Positions 8,281 to 16,616 of a stretch of 64,000 nucleotides of DNA are shown here, piece by piece (position 1 is the stretch's first letter; each line of letters starts with the position of its first letter). The notes beneath the pieces were generated by a model. That model worked only from the letters and a program-made list of their open reading frames with translations. It was not told the origin of the DNA and ran no database searches. The stretch spans positions 62,001 through 126,000 of the forward strand of contig CALVVU010000001.1 of NCBI GenBank assembly GCA_944363975.1, given 5' to 3'. Source of the DNA: Candidatus Coprovivens excrementavium. Its GTDB lineage: Bacteria > Bacillota_I > Bacilli_A > RF39 > UBA660. The translations under genes and the position numbers were made by a program.

Positions 8281-8818
8281 TTGTATCACTTCTTTCTTTT
8301 AATATTTTTAATACTTTATTTAAGGCTTCTTCTGGGTTTTTAGCACTTAAACATTTTAAACGATGACGTTTATCAAGGTATTTATTAGATAGTTTTTTAG
8401 CCCAACCTCCATATTGATCAATGACGACTATAGGAATATTAGCTTGATAGGCTATAGCCATTTCGGTAAGAGTTCCAGACCCACCACTTATAGCAATAAT
8501 AGCATCACAAGCGAGAATTAAAGTGAATTCTCTTCCACCACCTATTTCTAAACCACAAGGGATTAAAATAGTTGGTTTGAAATTGCCATAAATATTACGA
8601 TCTTTGCCGTATGTTATACCAACTGTAAGTCCTCCTTTTTTATCGGCAGCAATAGCTGCATTAGTAGATAAAGAACTATATTCCTTTTCGGCTCCATAAA
8701 CTAAAATATTATTACTTTCAGCGATTAGTTCACCGAGACGAATAGCACACTCTTTGGCTGATTGACTATAATTTAAATCGGCTGCAGATCCCATTATACC
8801 TATTTGATATTTTTTCAT
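8261..8818 (-). CDS. TIGR00725/LOG-like Rossmann-fold protein
   Basis: A 185-aa protein of the TIGR00725 branch of the SLOG/lysine-decarboxylase-like superfamily. It has MGSAADL (residues 9-15), LVYGAEKEYSS, a GGGREFTLILACDAIIAISGGSGTLTEMAIAY block (about 92-122) with the GGSGTLTE phosphate loop, and VVIDQYGGWA. Relatives include nucleotide 5'-monophosphate phosphoribohydrolases and molybdenum-cofactor carrier proteins. The exact ligand is not known. Its ATG overlaps the stop of the phosphoribosyltransferase gene (ATGA), and it overlaps hisS by 20 bases, so the three genes are translationally linked. Confidence 0.85.
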   Translation of the reverse strand: MKKYQIGIMGSAADLNYSQSAKECAIRLGELIAESNNILVYGAEKEYSSLSTNAAIAADKKGGLTVGITYGKDRNIYGNFKPTILIPCGLEIGGGREFTLILACDAIIAISGGSGTLTEMAIAYQANIPIVVIDQYGGWAKKLSNKYLDKRHRLKCLSAKNPEEALNKVLKILKERSDTNENSKC

Positions 8819-9745
8819 AATTTTTTTCGCTCCTTTTTTAAAGTTTTAATAACTGATTCATCTTCTTTAGCGTTTAAAATCTTTTCCGGTAAGTCACGAT
8901 TGTAAATGATTTTGGAAGATAAAGATTCTATTTCTTGCCAAAGATAAATATTTTGCTCTAGACATTTTTTAGAAAAATTTATTTGCTCTTCTAATGGAAT
9001 GGAAGCACGGGCAACAGGATTACCAAAAGGAAGAAAATATGGTGACTTGTAAATTTGATTATTTTTTAGAACTGATATACCTGAACCAGCAATACCATAA
9101 TAAAAATCTCTTTCGCAAATTTGGTCAATAACTTTCTTATCTAAAAGATAACTACATTTTAATCCTAATGGAAGAATTTCATTAAAATAAATAAATGGTT
9201 CAATAGTAGCAATAGCACTTCGTGCTCCAATAACTTTAATTTTATTGGCGGCAAATAAAGATATTAATTTTTGAAGTACTTTCCCACTAAAAATAACATC
9301 GTCGGCAATAATTATTTCATCAAGATTATTAGCAAGTAAATAATTTGATAAATATTCTATTTGTTTAGATACGGATTTAAAATCGTTAGGGTTTATTCTA
9401 GAAACTAATTCATTTGAATTATCTAAGCGAGTACAATCTAAAAATAAGATATTGTTATCTTTAGGAGATAAATAAATACGATCTAAAGAGACAATGGGGA
9501 AACACTCCTATAACATCATTTAAAGATAAAGTTAAACCTTCAGTCATTTCTTCTTCAGTAATAATAGTTACTTTAGAAAAAATGGATTCTGTTGTATTTT
9601 TAAAGTTTTGACGTAATATACTGTATATTTCGTCTGAAGGAAGAATAAATCCTTTAGTTGAATAGTTATAATTCAAAGAATTTTTTCCTTCTAATATTCT
9701 TTTTATATCGTTACTAAAAACGATTCCTTCTTTTATTATTTTCAT
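8815..9745 (-). pseudogene. Type I phosphoribosyltransferase, broken by one extra base
   Basis: Two frames join into one protein of about 309 aa if one base is dropped from a C4 run (9496-9499, G on the plus strand). The span of 931 bases is one over a multiple of three. The joined protein carries the PRPP-binding signature EIIIADDVIFSGKVL, followed by an ARSAIATIEPF strand. This marks a type I PRTase fold, but the substrate is not evident and it does not look like HisG. The start at 9745 is six bases after GAGG. The stop overlaps the next ATG. It is the first structural gene after the His attenuator. It may be truly inactivated or carry a sequencing indel. Confidence 0.75.
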
Positions 9746-9769
9746 CATATTCCTCTTTTCTAAATATAT

Positions 9770-9861
9770 AAAAAAGCTATACAATGGTCCTTGTATAGCT
9801 TTTATATTAGATAAATTTATATAAAGTAAATACAAGCACCACAAATAGCACTTGTACTTAC
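9770..9861 (-). promoter_or_regulatory. Histidine attenuator (alternative RNA stems plus terminator)
   Basis: Downstream of the His-rich leader peptide, four segments can pair in two exclusive ways. Segment 1 (9881-9888, inside the leader ORF) pairs with segment 2 (9848-9855). Extended segment 2 (9848-9861) pairs with segment 3 (9826-9839; 14 pairs, three of them G-U). Segment 3 (9830-9836) can also pair with the 5' arm of the terminator (9790-9796). The terminator is 9791-9799 with 9776-9784 followed by six U. A ribosome stalled at HHH would leave 1:2 free to form, releasing segment 3 to break the terminator. A ribosome reaching the stop would cover segment 1 and favour termination. Confidence 0.8.
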
Positions 9862-9866
9862 AACTT

Positions 9867-9929
9867 TTAATGTCGTATTAACAAGTGCAAATTATTATGA
9901 TGATGTATTAATGTTTGAATATTTTTCAT
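9867..9929 (-). CDS. His operon leader peptide (20 aa, five His)
   Basis: A short ORF starting with ATG at 9929, behind GAAAGG, encodes 20 residues. Three consecutive His codons occupy positions 9-11, with further His at 15 and 20. It lies between a consensus promoter and an attenuator and precedes the operon ending in hisS. This is the arrangement of enterobacterial his leader peptides. Its role would be to sense charged tRNA-His rather than to make a functional product. Confidence 0.8.
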   Translation of the reverse strand: MKNIQTLIHHHNNLHLLIRH

Positions 9930-9952
9930 AATAATTTTCCTTTCTTGTTTTT

Positions 9953-9981
9953 ATAATAATATAACATATGTTATTTGTCAA
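9953..9981 (-). promoter_or_regulatory. Sigma-A promoter of the his-leader operon
   Basis: TTGACA (9976-9981) and TATTAT (9953-9958) are separated by exactly 17 bases, an excellent vegetative promoter. Transcription would begin near 9945, about 15 bases before the leader-peptide start. Confidence 0.85.
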
Positions 9982-9990
9982 AATTTTTTA

Positions 9991-10018
9991 TAAAAAAACA
10001 TTAGATTAATCTAATGTT
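9991..10018 (-). terminator. Terminator of the cold-shock gene
   Basis: A perfect 22-base palindrome centred at 10007/10008 overlaps the stop codon and is followed on the minus strand by seven T. It separates the csp transcript from the his-leader promoter immediately downstream. Confidence 0.85.
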
Positions 10019-10226
10019 AAACAATATTATTTAATAATTCGACATTTCGAGCTTGATATCCTTTTTCAGTTTCGATTAAATCAAAATAGACATTATCTCC
10101 TTGATTTAAGGTTTTATAACCATCTCTTAAGATTGCTGAATAATGAACAAATATATCTTCATTCTCTTTATATTCAATAAATCCGTATCCTTTCTCATTA
10201 TTAAACCACTTTACTTTACTTTTCAT
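10017..10226 (-). CDS. csp: Cold-shock protein (CspA family)
   Basis: A 69-aa single CSD/OB-fold protein that binds single-stranded RNA and acts as an RNA chaperone. RNP1 (KGYGFIEY) and RNP2 (DIFVHYSAI) are intact, as are the opening VKWFNNEKG and the C-terminal KGYQARNVEL. Length is standard. It is monocistronic, with its own terminator overlapping the stop codon. Confidence 0.95.
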   Translation of the reverse strand: MKSKVKWFNNEKGYGFIEYKENEDIFVHYSAILRDGYKTLNQGDNVYFDLIETEKGYQARNVELLNNIV

Positions 10227-10288
10227 TTTAATTCTTCCTTTCTAATACAATTACATTATGACATTAGTAGTTGTCGAAAAAAGTCGAA

Positions 10289-10987
10289 TTATGCATTTAA
10301 AATCCATTTTGTTATTTGTTTTTTTATTTGGTAATATTCTTCTTTAGAAAACTGCATATTAGCTATACAATATTTCTTATTTGCAATATGTGAACAAAAA
10401 AGACATTCGGATAAATTAAAACAGTCTTGAATAAAATAAGAATTACTTATTTTATTAGAACAAATAACATTATAGGAATTACTGCAATCTTTGGAATCGT
10501 CTGTGCGTATGCAAAAAGAACAAGTACTTGATCTTTGAGATGCTAAGAGATATTCACTATCAGCACAAGAATCACAATATATAATATTTTGACAATCTGA
10601 ACAACCAGTCGAATAATAGACTTTTTGACAACGATATATTGTGTCACTAGCACTTACTTGTTCAGAATCGTATACTCTTTCAGTTGTTGTATAATTTATT
10701 TGATTCCAAATCTGAATTAATTGTTCTAAACTAGTAATATCTTGCTTAGGTAACATCCATCCTTCTTTGATATCTCTTTTTTCCATATTATTTAAAGTTA
10801 TAAACTTTTGAAAATTAATAGAATCAGCATAAGTTATTTCATTAGTAGTAGAATCTCTGACCTTCTTAGGAAGTTTAATATCAAAAGCATATTTAGATAA
10901 CAGTTCTTCTAAATTAAAAGGATTATCTTGATTAAATATATAATTAAAAATAAGATTTATTATGTTATATATTTCTTTTTCACTCAT
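10289..10987 (-). CDS. Cysteine-rich repeat protein, partner of the HerA-like ATPase
   Basis: 232 aa. The N-terminal half (1-115) is helical. From about residue 117 there is a Cys/Ser-rich repeat with C at roughly every 6-10 residues (CQKVYYSTGCSDCQNIIYC and similar), ending in CLFCSHIANKKYCIANMQF followed by SKEEYYQIKKQI. This ending matches, from memory, an uncharacterised family in candidate-phylum bacteria and phages with an NK.YCI.N..Y..EEY ending, probably a beta-solenoid with stacked cysteines. It starts 8 bases after the ATPase stop and is surely cotranscribed. The function is unknown. Metal or disulfide stabilisation are both possible. Confidence 0.7.
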   Translation of the reverse strand: MSEKEIYNIINLIFNYIFNQDNPFNLEELLSKYAFDIKLPKKVRDSTTNEITYADSINFQKFITLNNMEKRDIKEGWMLPKQDITSLEQLIQIWNQINYTTTERVYDSEQVSASDTIYRCQKVYYSTGCSDCQNIIYCDSCADSEYLLASQRSSTCSFCIRTDDSKDCSNSYNVICSNKISNSYFIQDCFNLSECLFCSHIANKKYCIANMQFSKEEYYQIKKQITKWILNA

Positions 10988-10994
10988 TATTTAG

Positions 10995-12842
10995 TCACCC
11001 CCTACTAGATGAATTGGATGATAAAATATCATGTATTTTTATATTGTCAATATTAAAAGTTATATTAGATGGTTGTTTTTTTATAGATATAGGACTATGA
11101 CTTGTTAATGATATTTTTTTAAGACGAGGATTACTTATATAGTCAGTAGTTTTAGCTTTAAAAGAAGGAATTAATTTGTTATTTATGCTTATTCTTACTA
11201 TACATTCACGATTATTTAAATTACTAAGAAGATTTATTTTTTCTTCTTTTTGTTCAGCAAGTGTTTTTTGACTTAGTTGAGGAATCTTTATACTAAGATT
11301 ATCAACAATAAGACGAGCGTCATTTTGGGATAAACGGAATAAGAAATAGTTAATGACATTAGCAAATATGGCATCTTTTAGGGAAGATGAAATTTGATTA
11401 AAATATTGTCCTGCTAGAATTAAAGATAGATTATATTTTCGTGCTTCTGAAAGAAAACGACATAAAATAGGATTTTCGATAATGGCAACTTCATCAATAA
11501 TAAAAATAAGATGTTCTTTGAATGAATGCTTTTGTACTAAAGTAAATAGTTGTTGCATTATTAAACCAGAAATGGTTTTTAGAGCTTTATCACCTAATTT
11601 AGTTTTATCAAGAGATATTAGAGTTAAAAAATTATCTTTGATAGTATTTTCTAAAGTAAAAGGAATGTTTTCATTATTTAAAACAGGTATCATTTCCATT
11701 TCATCAATAAAAGAAATAATCGGAGATATTGCTTCGTTATAAGATTTAGTTTTTATTTCATTAAAGTCTGTAAGAAAGAAATCACTAATACTAGAAGGAA
11801 GATTAGTACTTTGCTTTTTGACTAAGCTAAGACGAAATTCAGTTTCAAGAAGTAACTTTCTTAAGGTATTAAAGTTGAAATTATTGGAAGCTAATAATAA
11901 ATAAATAGAATGTCTCAATACTCTTTCTAGCTTACTATTATATTGATCATTTATTATTGATTTAAATAACTCAAGAGTTAATTCAGTACTGGAAATAAGA
12001 TCTTGATTAGACGATGAGAATAAATTAAGACTATCATCTATTTGATTAAAGTCTATTACTTTACCTATTCCACCTATATCATTTTCAATTGATGCATGAG
12101 GATCTATCATAATAAGACGATATGATTTAGAATCAATATTGTATAAATTATTAATAAAAGAACTAATATACTTTGATTTACCAGTACCAGATGAACCTAT
12201 AATAAGAGTATGTTTATTATAATCGAAAGTTTTTAAATAGTTAGGTCCTTCAAGATATGGAAAAGTATCTACTAATAAGGAACTATTATTCGAAGTAGAT
12301 GTTAAGTAATTAGTTAATTTAGTTATATCAAAATATTTAGGAATCTTTTTATAACTATATAGTTTATTTTGAGAGAAATCAAAACTTAAAAGATTAGATG
12401 GAAGACCTAGAATCATCTTAGTTTTAATTATTTTATGATTATTTTCAAGATATAAATATACTTTAGATATTATTTTTTCAGAAGTTATTTTTTTAAAGAT
12501 TATAGTAATATATTTTAAAGTACCTAATCTTTTTATTTGACTATAATTAAGACAATCGATTATATTAGAACCTATTGGATATAAAGTGGGAAAACTTATA
12601 TATTGATGCTTTATATTATAATTAGGTTCTTCTTTAAGAAGAAATGAAGAAAGATTACTAATACTTGATGGTACTTTAAAATTAGTATGTAAATGATATC
12701 TTATTTCTTGACCTTCAATAGATATAGTAATAGTCCATTTTTTTAGAATACCATTATATTTAGATATATATTTAATAAATTCTTGCCATTCATTTTGCGT
12801 AACATGATTTTTAGTTAGATAAATTTCTGATGAGTACTTCAT
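10995..12842 (-). CDS. HerA/TraG-VirB4-like DNA-pumping ATPase
   Basis: A 615-aa P-loop ATPase of the FtsK-HerA superfamily. Walker A GSSGTGKS is at 216-223. A LIMIDPHASIEND strand follows. Walker B LIFIIDEVAIIENP lies near 440-453, then an arginine/sensor region SLILAGQYFNQI as in type IV coupling proteins. The first 200 residues are beta-rich and lack membrane helices, unlike TraD/VirD4. It may translocate DNA or protein. No relaxase or other type IV secretion gene is visible nearby, so conjugation is not supported. It forms a two-gene operon with the Cys-rich protein. Confidence 0.8.
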   Translation of the reverse strand: MKYSSEIYLTKNHVTQNEWQEFIKYISKYNGILKKWTITISIEGQEIRYHLHTNFKVPSSISNLSSFLLKEEPNYNIKHQYISFPTLYPIGSNIIDCLNYSQIKRLGTLKYITIIFKKITSEKIISKVYLYLENNHKIIKTKMILGLPSNLLSFDFSQNKLYSYKKIPKYFDITKLTNYLTSTSNNSSLLVDTFPYLEGPNYLKTFDYNKHTLIIGSSGTGKSKYISSFINNLYNIDSKSYRLIMIDPHASIENDIGGIGKVIDFNQIDDSLNLFSSSNQDLISSTELTLELFKSIINDQYNSKLERVLRHSIYLLLASNNFNFNTLRKLLLETEFRLSLVKKQSTNLPSSISDFFLTDFNEIKTKSYNEAISPIISFIDEMEMIPVLNNENIPFTLENTIKDNFLTLISLDKTKLGDKALKTISGLIMQQLFTLVQKHSFKEHLIFIIDEVAIIENPILCRFLSEARKYNLSLILAGQYFNQISSSLKDAIFANVINYFLFRLSQNDARLIVDNLSIKIPQLSQKTLAEQKEEKINLLSNLNNRECIVRISINNKLIPSFKAKTTDYISNPRLKKISLTSHSPISIKKQPSNITFNIDNIKIHDILSSNSSSRG

Positions 12843-12882
12843 ATTTCATCACCTCGATGTATATCTTATAATAAATAAATTA

Positions 12883-12912
12883 AAAAAAACTGATATTTTA
12901 GATACCAGTTTT
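12883..12912 (-). terminator. Rho-independent terminator after the AraC-family gene
   Basis: Stem AACTGGTATC with GATATCAGTT on the minus strand, around a short AT loop, is followed by eight T, six bases after the stop of the AraC gene. Confidence 0.8.
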
Positions 12913-12917
12913 GTCAG

Positions 12918-13715
12918 TTAGATAATTGGAACTAAAAACTCTGTTATGTCATCATGATAGTATTCTAGTTCAGGAATATCTGATAGATTAAATTGACAAC
13001 TAGGAAGGAATGAGTGATAAAAAGTTTGAGATGCCTCTCTAATATCAGGAGCGTTTTGATTAGGTATTTTAAAAGATAGCCATTTACTTTTAGGAATTAC
13101 TATTTTAGTAAATTCTTCTATTTCATGGTCGTACATAACCCAGTAGGCATTACATCTAAGACGAGACTCATCTTCATAGGAGACCATGCCATAATTAATT
13201 TCACCATACTTAGATAAGTATTTTTGATAAATTTCTTGAAAAAAGCGAGGAGCATCATATTCAATTGTTTCTTCAGTAGTGGGAATAGATAAACCATATA
13301 ATGTTATTTCATCTCTTTCAATTATTTCATATGGTATTTCTTTGGTAGATTGGTCTTTTTCCTCAAAAGTTATTTTGGGAAATATTTTTAACTTTGATTC
13401 TTTTGTTACTTGACTAGGTTTAATATTATGAAATTGTTCGAATGCTCTTGAAAAGGAAGTAGCATTTTCATACTGATATTTAAGAGCGACATCCATTACT
13501 TTGATATTAGTTTTATAAAGCTCTTCACCAGCTACAGAAAGTCTTCTTTTACGAATATAATCAGCTATGGAAATATTGGTTAATAAAGAGAAAAGACGTT
13601 GTAAAGTATAAGTATTAACTCCTAGGAATTTAGCTAAACGATTATAGTCAATTTTATTTTCTAAATTATTTTCAATATATTCTATCATTTCATTTAAAGA
13701 TTTATAAATGTTCAT
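12918..13715 (-). CDS. AraC-family regulator with GyrI-like effector domain
   Basis: Residues 1-100 are a double helix-turn-helix AraC DNA-binding domain (IEYIENNLENKIDYNRLAKFL then VMDVALKYQYENATSFSRAFEQFHNIKPSQV). Residues about 105-265 form a GyrI-like/AraC effector-binding domain, the SoxR/BmrR/Rob-type small-molecule pocket. Such proteins usually sense drugs or hydrophobic ligands and activate detoxification genes. Length of 265 aa is usual. It stands between the 13734 gene and a terminator. No target gene is obvious. Confidence 0.9.
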   Translation of the reverse strand: MNIYKSLNEMIEYIENNLENKIDYNRLAKFLGVNTYTLQRLFSLLTNISIADYIRKRRLSVAGEELYKTNIKVMDVALKYQYENATSFSRAFEQFHNIKPSQVTKESKLKIFPKITFEEKDQSTKEIPYEIIERDEITLYGLSIPTTEETIEYDAPRFFQEIYQKYLSKYGEINYGMVSYEDESRLRCNAYWVMYDHEIEEFTKIVIPKSKWLSFKIPNQNAPDIREASQTFYHSFLPSCQFNLSDIPELEYYHDDITEFLVPII

Positions 13716-13733
13716 TTTATCACCTTAATTATA

Positions 13734-14579
13734 TTAATTTTTATTACCAATAATAACTTTTCCTTCTAAATTACAAATATAACAATCTGGAAGTTTATCT
13801 TTTATATGATTTAACATCTCTTGATTATTTTCAATTTTTTTACCAACTAGAACACCTTCTATCAATGTAGATGGAAGACCAAACATAATAGCTGATTCAC
13901 GATCTGTTGTTGAGGCATTGCGATTATTTCGTTCATCTAAGAATTTAGGAAAATAACGGTAGTCTAGAAATGGTTTTATAGTTTCTTCATCAAAAGTAGG
14001 ATTCCAAACATCATTAACAGCTAAGGCATTAGCATATTCACTTTCCATATTTAAGATAAAGGCAATTTGCCTTTTATTAGATACTAAACTAGGTATAAAA
14101 GATACTTCTTTAGTTTTATCTCCCCAATAGGTCCATATTTCTTCTTTATTATTTAATTCTTCAGTATATGAATCAAACTTATGATAAGGAATTAATTCTG
14201 AGACTTGTTTTGAATCTGGTCCACGTCCTATTGTATAGGTAATAGTAAAACCACTATATTCGTTAATATAATCTTTAAGAAGACAATTCTTTTTAATATT
14301 CCACATGCCAACACTATTACATATTTTATTTGGTCTTGGTACTGATGTAAAATCTGTGGAAATAAAGCCATTTTCAATAGTAAAATCAAAATTATCAAGT
14401 AAGCCAGGTATTCCATGAATAAATGTACCTTTTGATAGTTTAACATCTTCACCTACTTCGTATGTTCTTTTAGTAATTTGATGTTCTTCACAAAAGAGAT
14501 TTAATTGATGTAATAATAAATCTCTTGTTTTATTAGAAAATCTTTTTATAATATCTTTTTTATATTTTTCTTTATTCAT
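13734..14579 (-). CDS. Conserved hypothetical protein, possible ART-like fold
   Basis: 281 aa, soluble. Notable segments are TFIHGIPGLLDNFDFTIENGF (residues about 52-72; split here, HGIPGLL then NGFISTDFTS), SVGMWNIKKNCLLKDYI, SNKRQIAFILNM, and a C-terminal SAIMFGLPSTLIEGVLVG followed by DCYICNLEGKVII. The His-Gly near the start and the Glu in LIEGVLVG again recall ADP-ribosyltransferase-like folds, but this is weak inference. I recall similar uncharacterised proteins in other Firmicutes. It overlaps the uracil-DNA glycosylase gene by 8 bases, so the two are cotranslated. Confidence 0.65.
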   Translation of the reverse strand: MNKEKYKKDIIKRFSNKTRDLLLHQLNLFCEEHQITKRTYEVGEDVKLSKGTFIHGIPGLLDNFDFTIENGFISTDFTSVPRPNKICNSVGMWNIKKNCLLKDYINEYSGFTITYTIGRGPDSKQVSELIPYHKFDSYTEELNNKEEIWTYWGDKTKEVSFIPSLVSNKRQIAFILNMESEYANALAVNDVWNPTFDEETIKPFLDYRYFPKFLDERNNRNASTTDRESAIMFGLPSTLIEGVLVGKKIENNQEMLNHIKDKLPDCYICNLEGKVIIGNKN

Positions 14580-15477
14580 TATAGTACTCCTTTAATTTGG
14601 TAAATATTGGGATATTATCTTTATAACTCTTTGGAGAGATAGGACTTGGATGATATATAGGAAGAACTTTATAACCATTTACTTCATAGATTTTACCTAC
14701 AACATCTTTGAACTTAGAAAATTTAATATTTAGAAGACTACGGGTTGGGAATTCTCCTAAAGTAATTATTAATTTGGGATTTAAAATAGTTATTTGTTTT
14801 AACATTATATTATGACAATTTTTAGAACATTGTTTTAAATTATTTCGAACTATTGGAAAACATTTAACTGCTTCTAAAAATGTAGTTTGCATAAGGTCAC
14901 GATTAAGATAAAGAAATAGTTTTTGAAGTACTTGACCACTTGGTAATAGTTTTCCATTTGGATCATGCCATACTTTATTACTTTTACGCCAACCATTATT
15001 GGCTGGAGCTTCACCAATTAAAACGATATCATTATCCTTACCTAAATGAACTGTTGTAGTAGAAGGAAATTTTTCAATAAGTCCTTGGCATTGTTGGCAA
15101 TTAGATATTTCTTTATCAATTTTATGAAGTAAATAGTTGATTACTCTATTTTTTAATTCAAGATATCTTTTAGTTGTATCAGTTGTTAAAATACTTAAAC
15201 GATTAACTATTTCGTAAGAGGTATAATCAATTGGATGTGTGAATTGGTCGGCTGTTAAATCAATTATTTGATCTTTATTTAAATTAAAATAATGACTTAT
15301 TCCATCAACATGAGTTTTACAAATTGGATAATTAAAATAGTCATTTATAATTAGTGATGTTATGGCACACATACCAAAATATTTATTGGATTCATTCCAT
15401 TTATCTTGGACTTTAGGATAACAAAGATCTTTACTATAACTTTGATATAGAGCTTCTTTTAATTCTTGAATGTTCAT
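14572..15477 (-). CDS. Uracil-DNA glycosylase superfamily protein with extra N-terminal domain
   Basis: The C-terminal two thirds (about 100-301) is a uracil-DNA glycosylase fold of the Fe-S family. It has IGEAPANNGWRKSNKVW (water-activating motif region), LPSGQVLQKLF, AVKCFP, a NCHN segment and a C-terminal LPIYHPSPISPKSY. Cysteines at CQQC, KCFP and CSKNC could hold a 4Fe-4S cluster. It would remove uracil from DNA in base-excision repair. The N-terminal 100 residues (GMCAITSLIINDYF, DLTADQF) form a separate small domain of the YunG-like type, unusual for UDGs. Cotranscribed with its neighbours. Confidence 0.8.
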   Translation of the reverse strand: MNIQELKEALYQSYSKDLCYPKVQDKWNESNKYFGMCAITSLIINDYFNYPICKTHVDGISHYFNLNKDQIIDLTADQFTHPIDYTSYEIVNRLSILTTDTTKRYLELKNRVINYLLHKIDKEISNCQQCQGLIEKFPSTTTVHLGKDNDIVLIGEAPANNGWRKSNKVWHDPNGKLLPSGQVLQKLFLYLNRDLMQTTFLEAVKCFPIVRNNLKQCSKNCHNIMLKQITILNPKLIITLGEFPTRSLLNIKFSKFKDVVGKIYEVNGYKVLPIYHPSPISPKSYKDNIPIFTKLKEYYNE

Positions 15478-15489
15478 AATTAGCCTCTA

Positions 15490-16380
15490 TTATTTAATTA
15501 AAAGGTCTTTTAGACCATCTTCCATATTTATTTTAGTTGGAATAATGTAATTAGCAGCAACTTGATGTGATATATAATTAGTAATTACTTTCATAGCACG
15601 AGAGCCATCAAACCATAATGGATTATCGCTATTATTTCTAATTCTATCTAATGATGTTATAAGTGCATCTTTATCGTATTTATCACTCATTTCAATAGTA
15701 AGCATATATTCTTGATTATCTTTTTGATATAGCTTATTAGGTAGAAGTTTATAACGGGCATTATTATACCAGTATAAATGATCACCACCTGCTAGAATAA
15801 GAATGTCAGCTTTAATATCTATATCATCAATTAAAGTAGATATATATTGGTATACTTCATCAAAAGTACAGGTTGGAATGTCATCTTTAAGACTTGGAAA
15901 TTTGTTAGTAATATCAACGACTCCAAAATCATAATATTTTTGGAATATTATTTTTCCTTTGTTAACGAAAATCAACTCGGTAGAACCGCCACCACCTATG
16001 AAAATGCAGATATTTTTATCATAATTTATATTATTATAGCAGCCAAAAGCTGTATATTTTGCTTCCTCTTCTTGCGATACAACTTTTATTTCTAAAGCAA
16101 AATCTTTTTTTATTTTTTCATTAATCTTATTTAATTCCTTTTTAGTTATATTACGAAAGATACTACAACCAAAGATATAAACATTTTTAGTATATGTTAA
16201 GACTAATTTTATTATTACATATAATTTTTCTAAATCTTTTTCATTTATTTTATTATTTATTTTATAGTTTTTCTTAAATTCAATAGTTGTATTATTTTCC
16301 ATTATTAATTCATTATTTTGATAGATATGTGTTTTGGTATTATTACTTCCTATTTCAATTATTGCGATTGCATTATTCAT
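15490..16380 (-). CDS. Ppx/GppA-family phosphatase-like protein
   Basis: 296 aa with an actin-like ASKHA fold: phosphate-1 motif AIIEIGSNNTKTHIYQ (4-19), FIGGGGSTELIFV (about 128-140) as phosphate-2 loop, and LILAGGDHLYW near 197. Family members degrade polyphosphate or pppGpp. The usual first-motif DxGSNS is EIGSNN here, so the catalytic Asp may be replaced and activity should not be assumed. It is 13 bases upstream of the UDG gene in the same operon. Confidence 0.8.
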   Translation of the reverse strand: MNNAIAIIEIGSNNTKTHIYQNNELIMENNTTIEFKKNYKINNKINEKDLEKLYVIIKLVLTYTKNVYIFGCSIFRNITKKELNKINEKIKKDFALEIKVVSQEEEAKYTAFGCYNNINYDKNICIFIGGGGSTELIFVNKGKIIFQKYYDFGVVDITNKFPSLKDDIPTCTFDEVYQYISTLIDDIDIKADILILAGGDHLYWYNNARYKLLPNKLYQKDNQEYMLTIEMSDKYDKDALITSLDRIRNNSDNPLWFDGSRAMKVITNYISHQVAANYIIPTKINMEDGLKDLLIK

Positions 16381-16523
16381 AAAAACCCTCCATAATTATT
16401 AAATTTATTATAACACATTAAGGTGATGACTAAAAATGATTTATAGTATAATTATTTTTGATAAAGGTTAATCATGCTTTAGCTAGTGGAATACCTGATC
16501 GTGGGAAGAAGTAATATATTTCT

Positions 16524-16566
16524 AAAAAAAAATTCAATTCTAAATCAAGAATTGAATTTTTTATAA
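16524..16566. terminator. Bidirectional terminator
   Basis: AATTCAATTCT (16531-16541) pairs with AGAATTGAATT (16548-16558), bordered by eight or more A on the left and a T run on the right. It closes the zinc-ribbon transcript from 16617. The rest of the gap 16381-16616 shows no gene. Confidence 0.85.
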
Positions 16567-16616
16567 TTGGATAAATCTAATACTTTTTGACAACTTTGTT
16601 ATATAAACTATTAAAT

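Noticed and set aside
9461-9844. A 127-codon minus-strand frame beginning with TTG at 9844
   Set aside because: Its first 33 codons run through the attenuator stems and terminator. The real start is at 9745 and the frame then closes because of the C4 indel in the PRTase gene.
10995-12842. Part of a conjugative element (TraG-type coupling protein)
   Set aside because: No relaxase, VirB-like or oriT sequence nearby, and the protein lacks N-terminal membrane helices.
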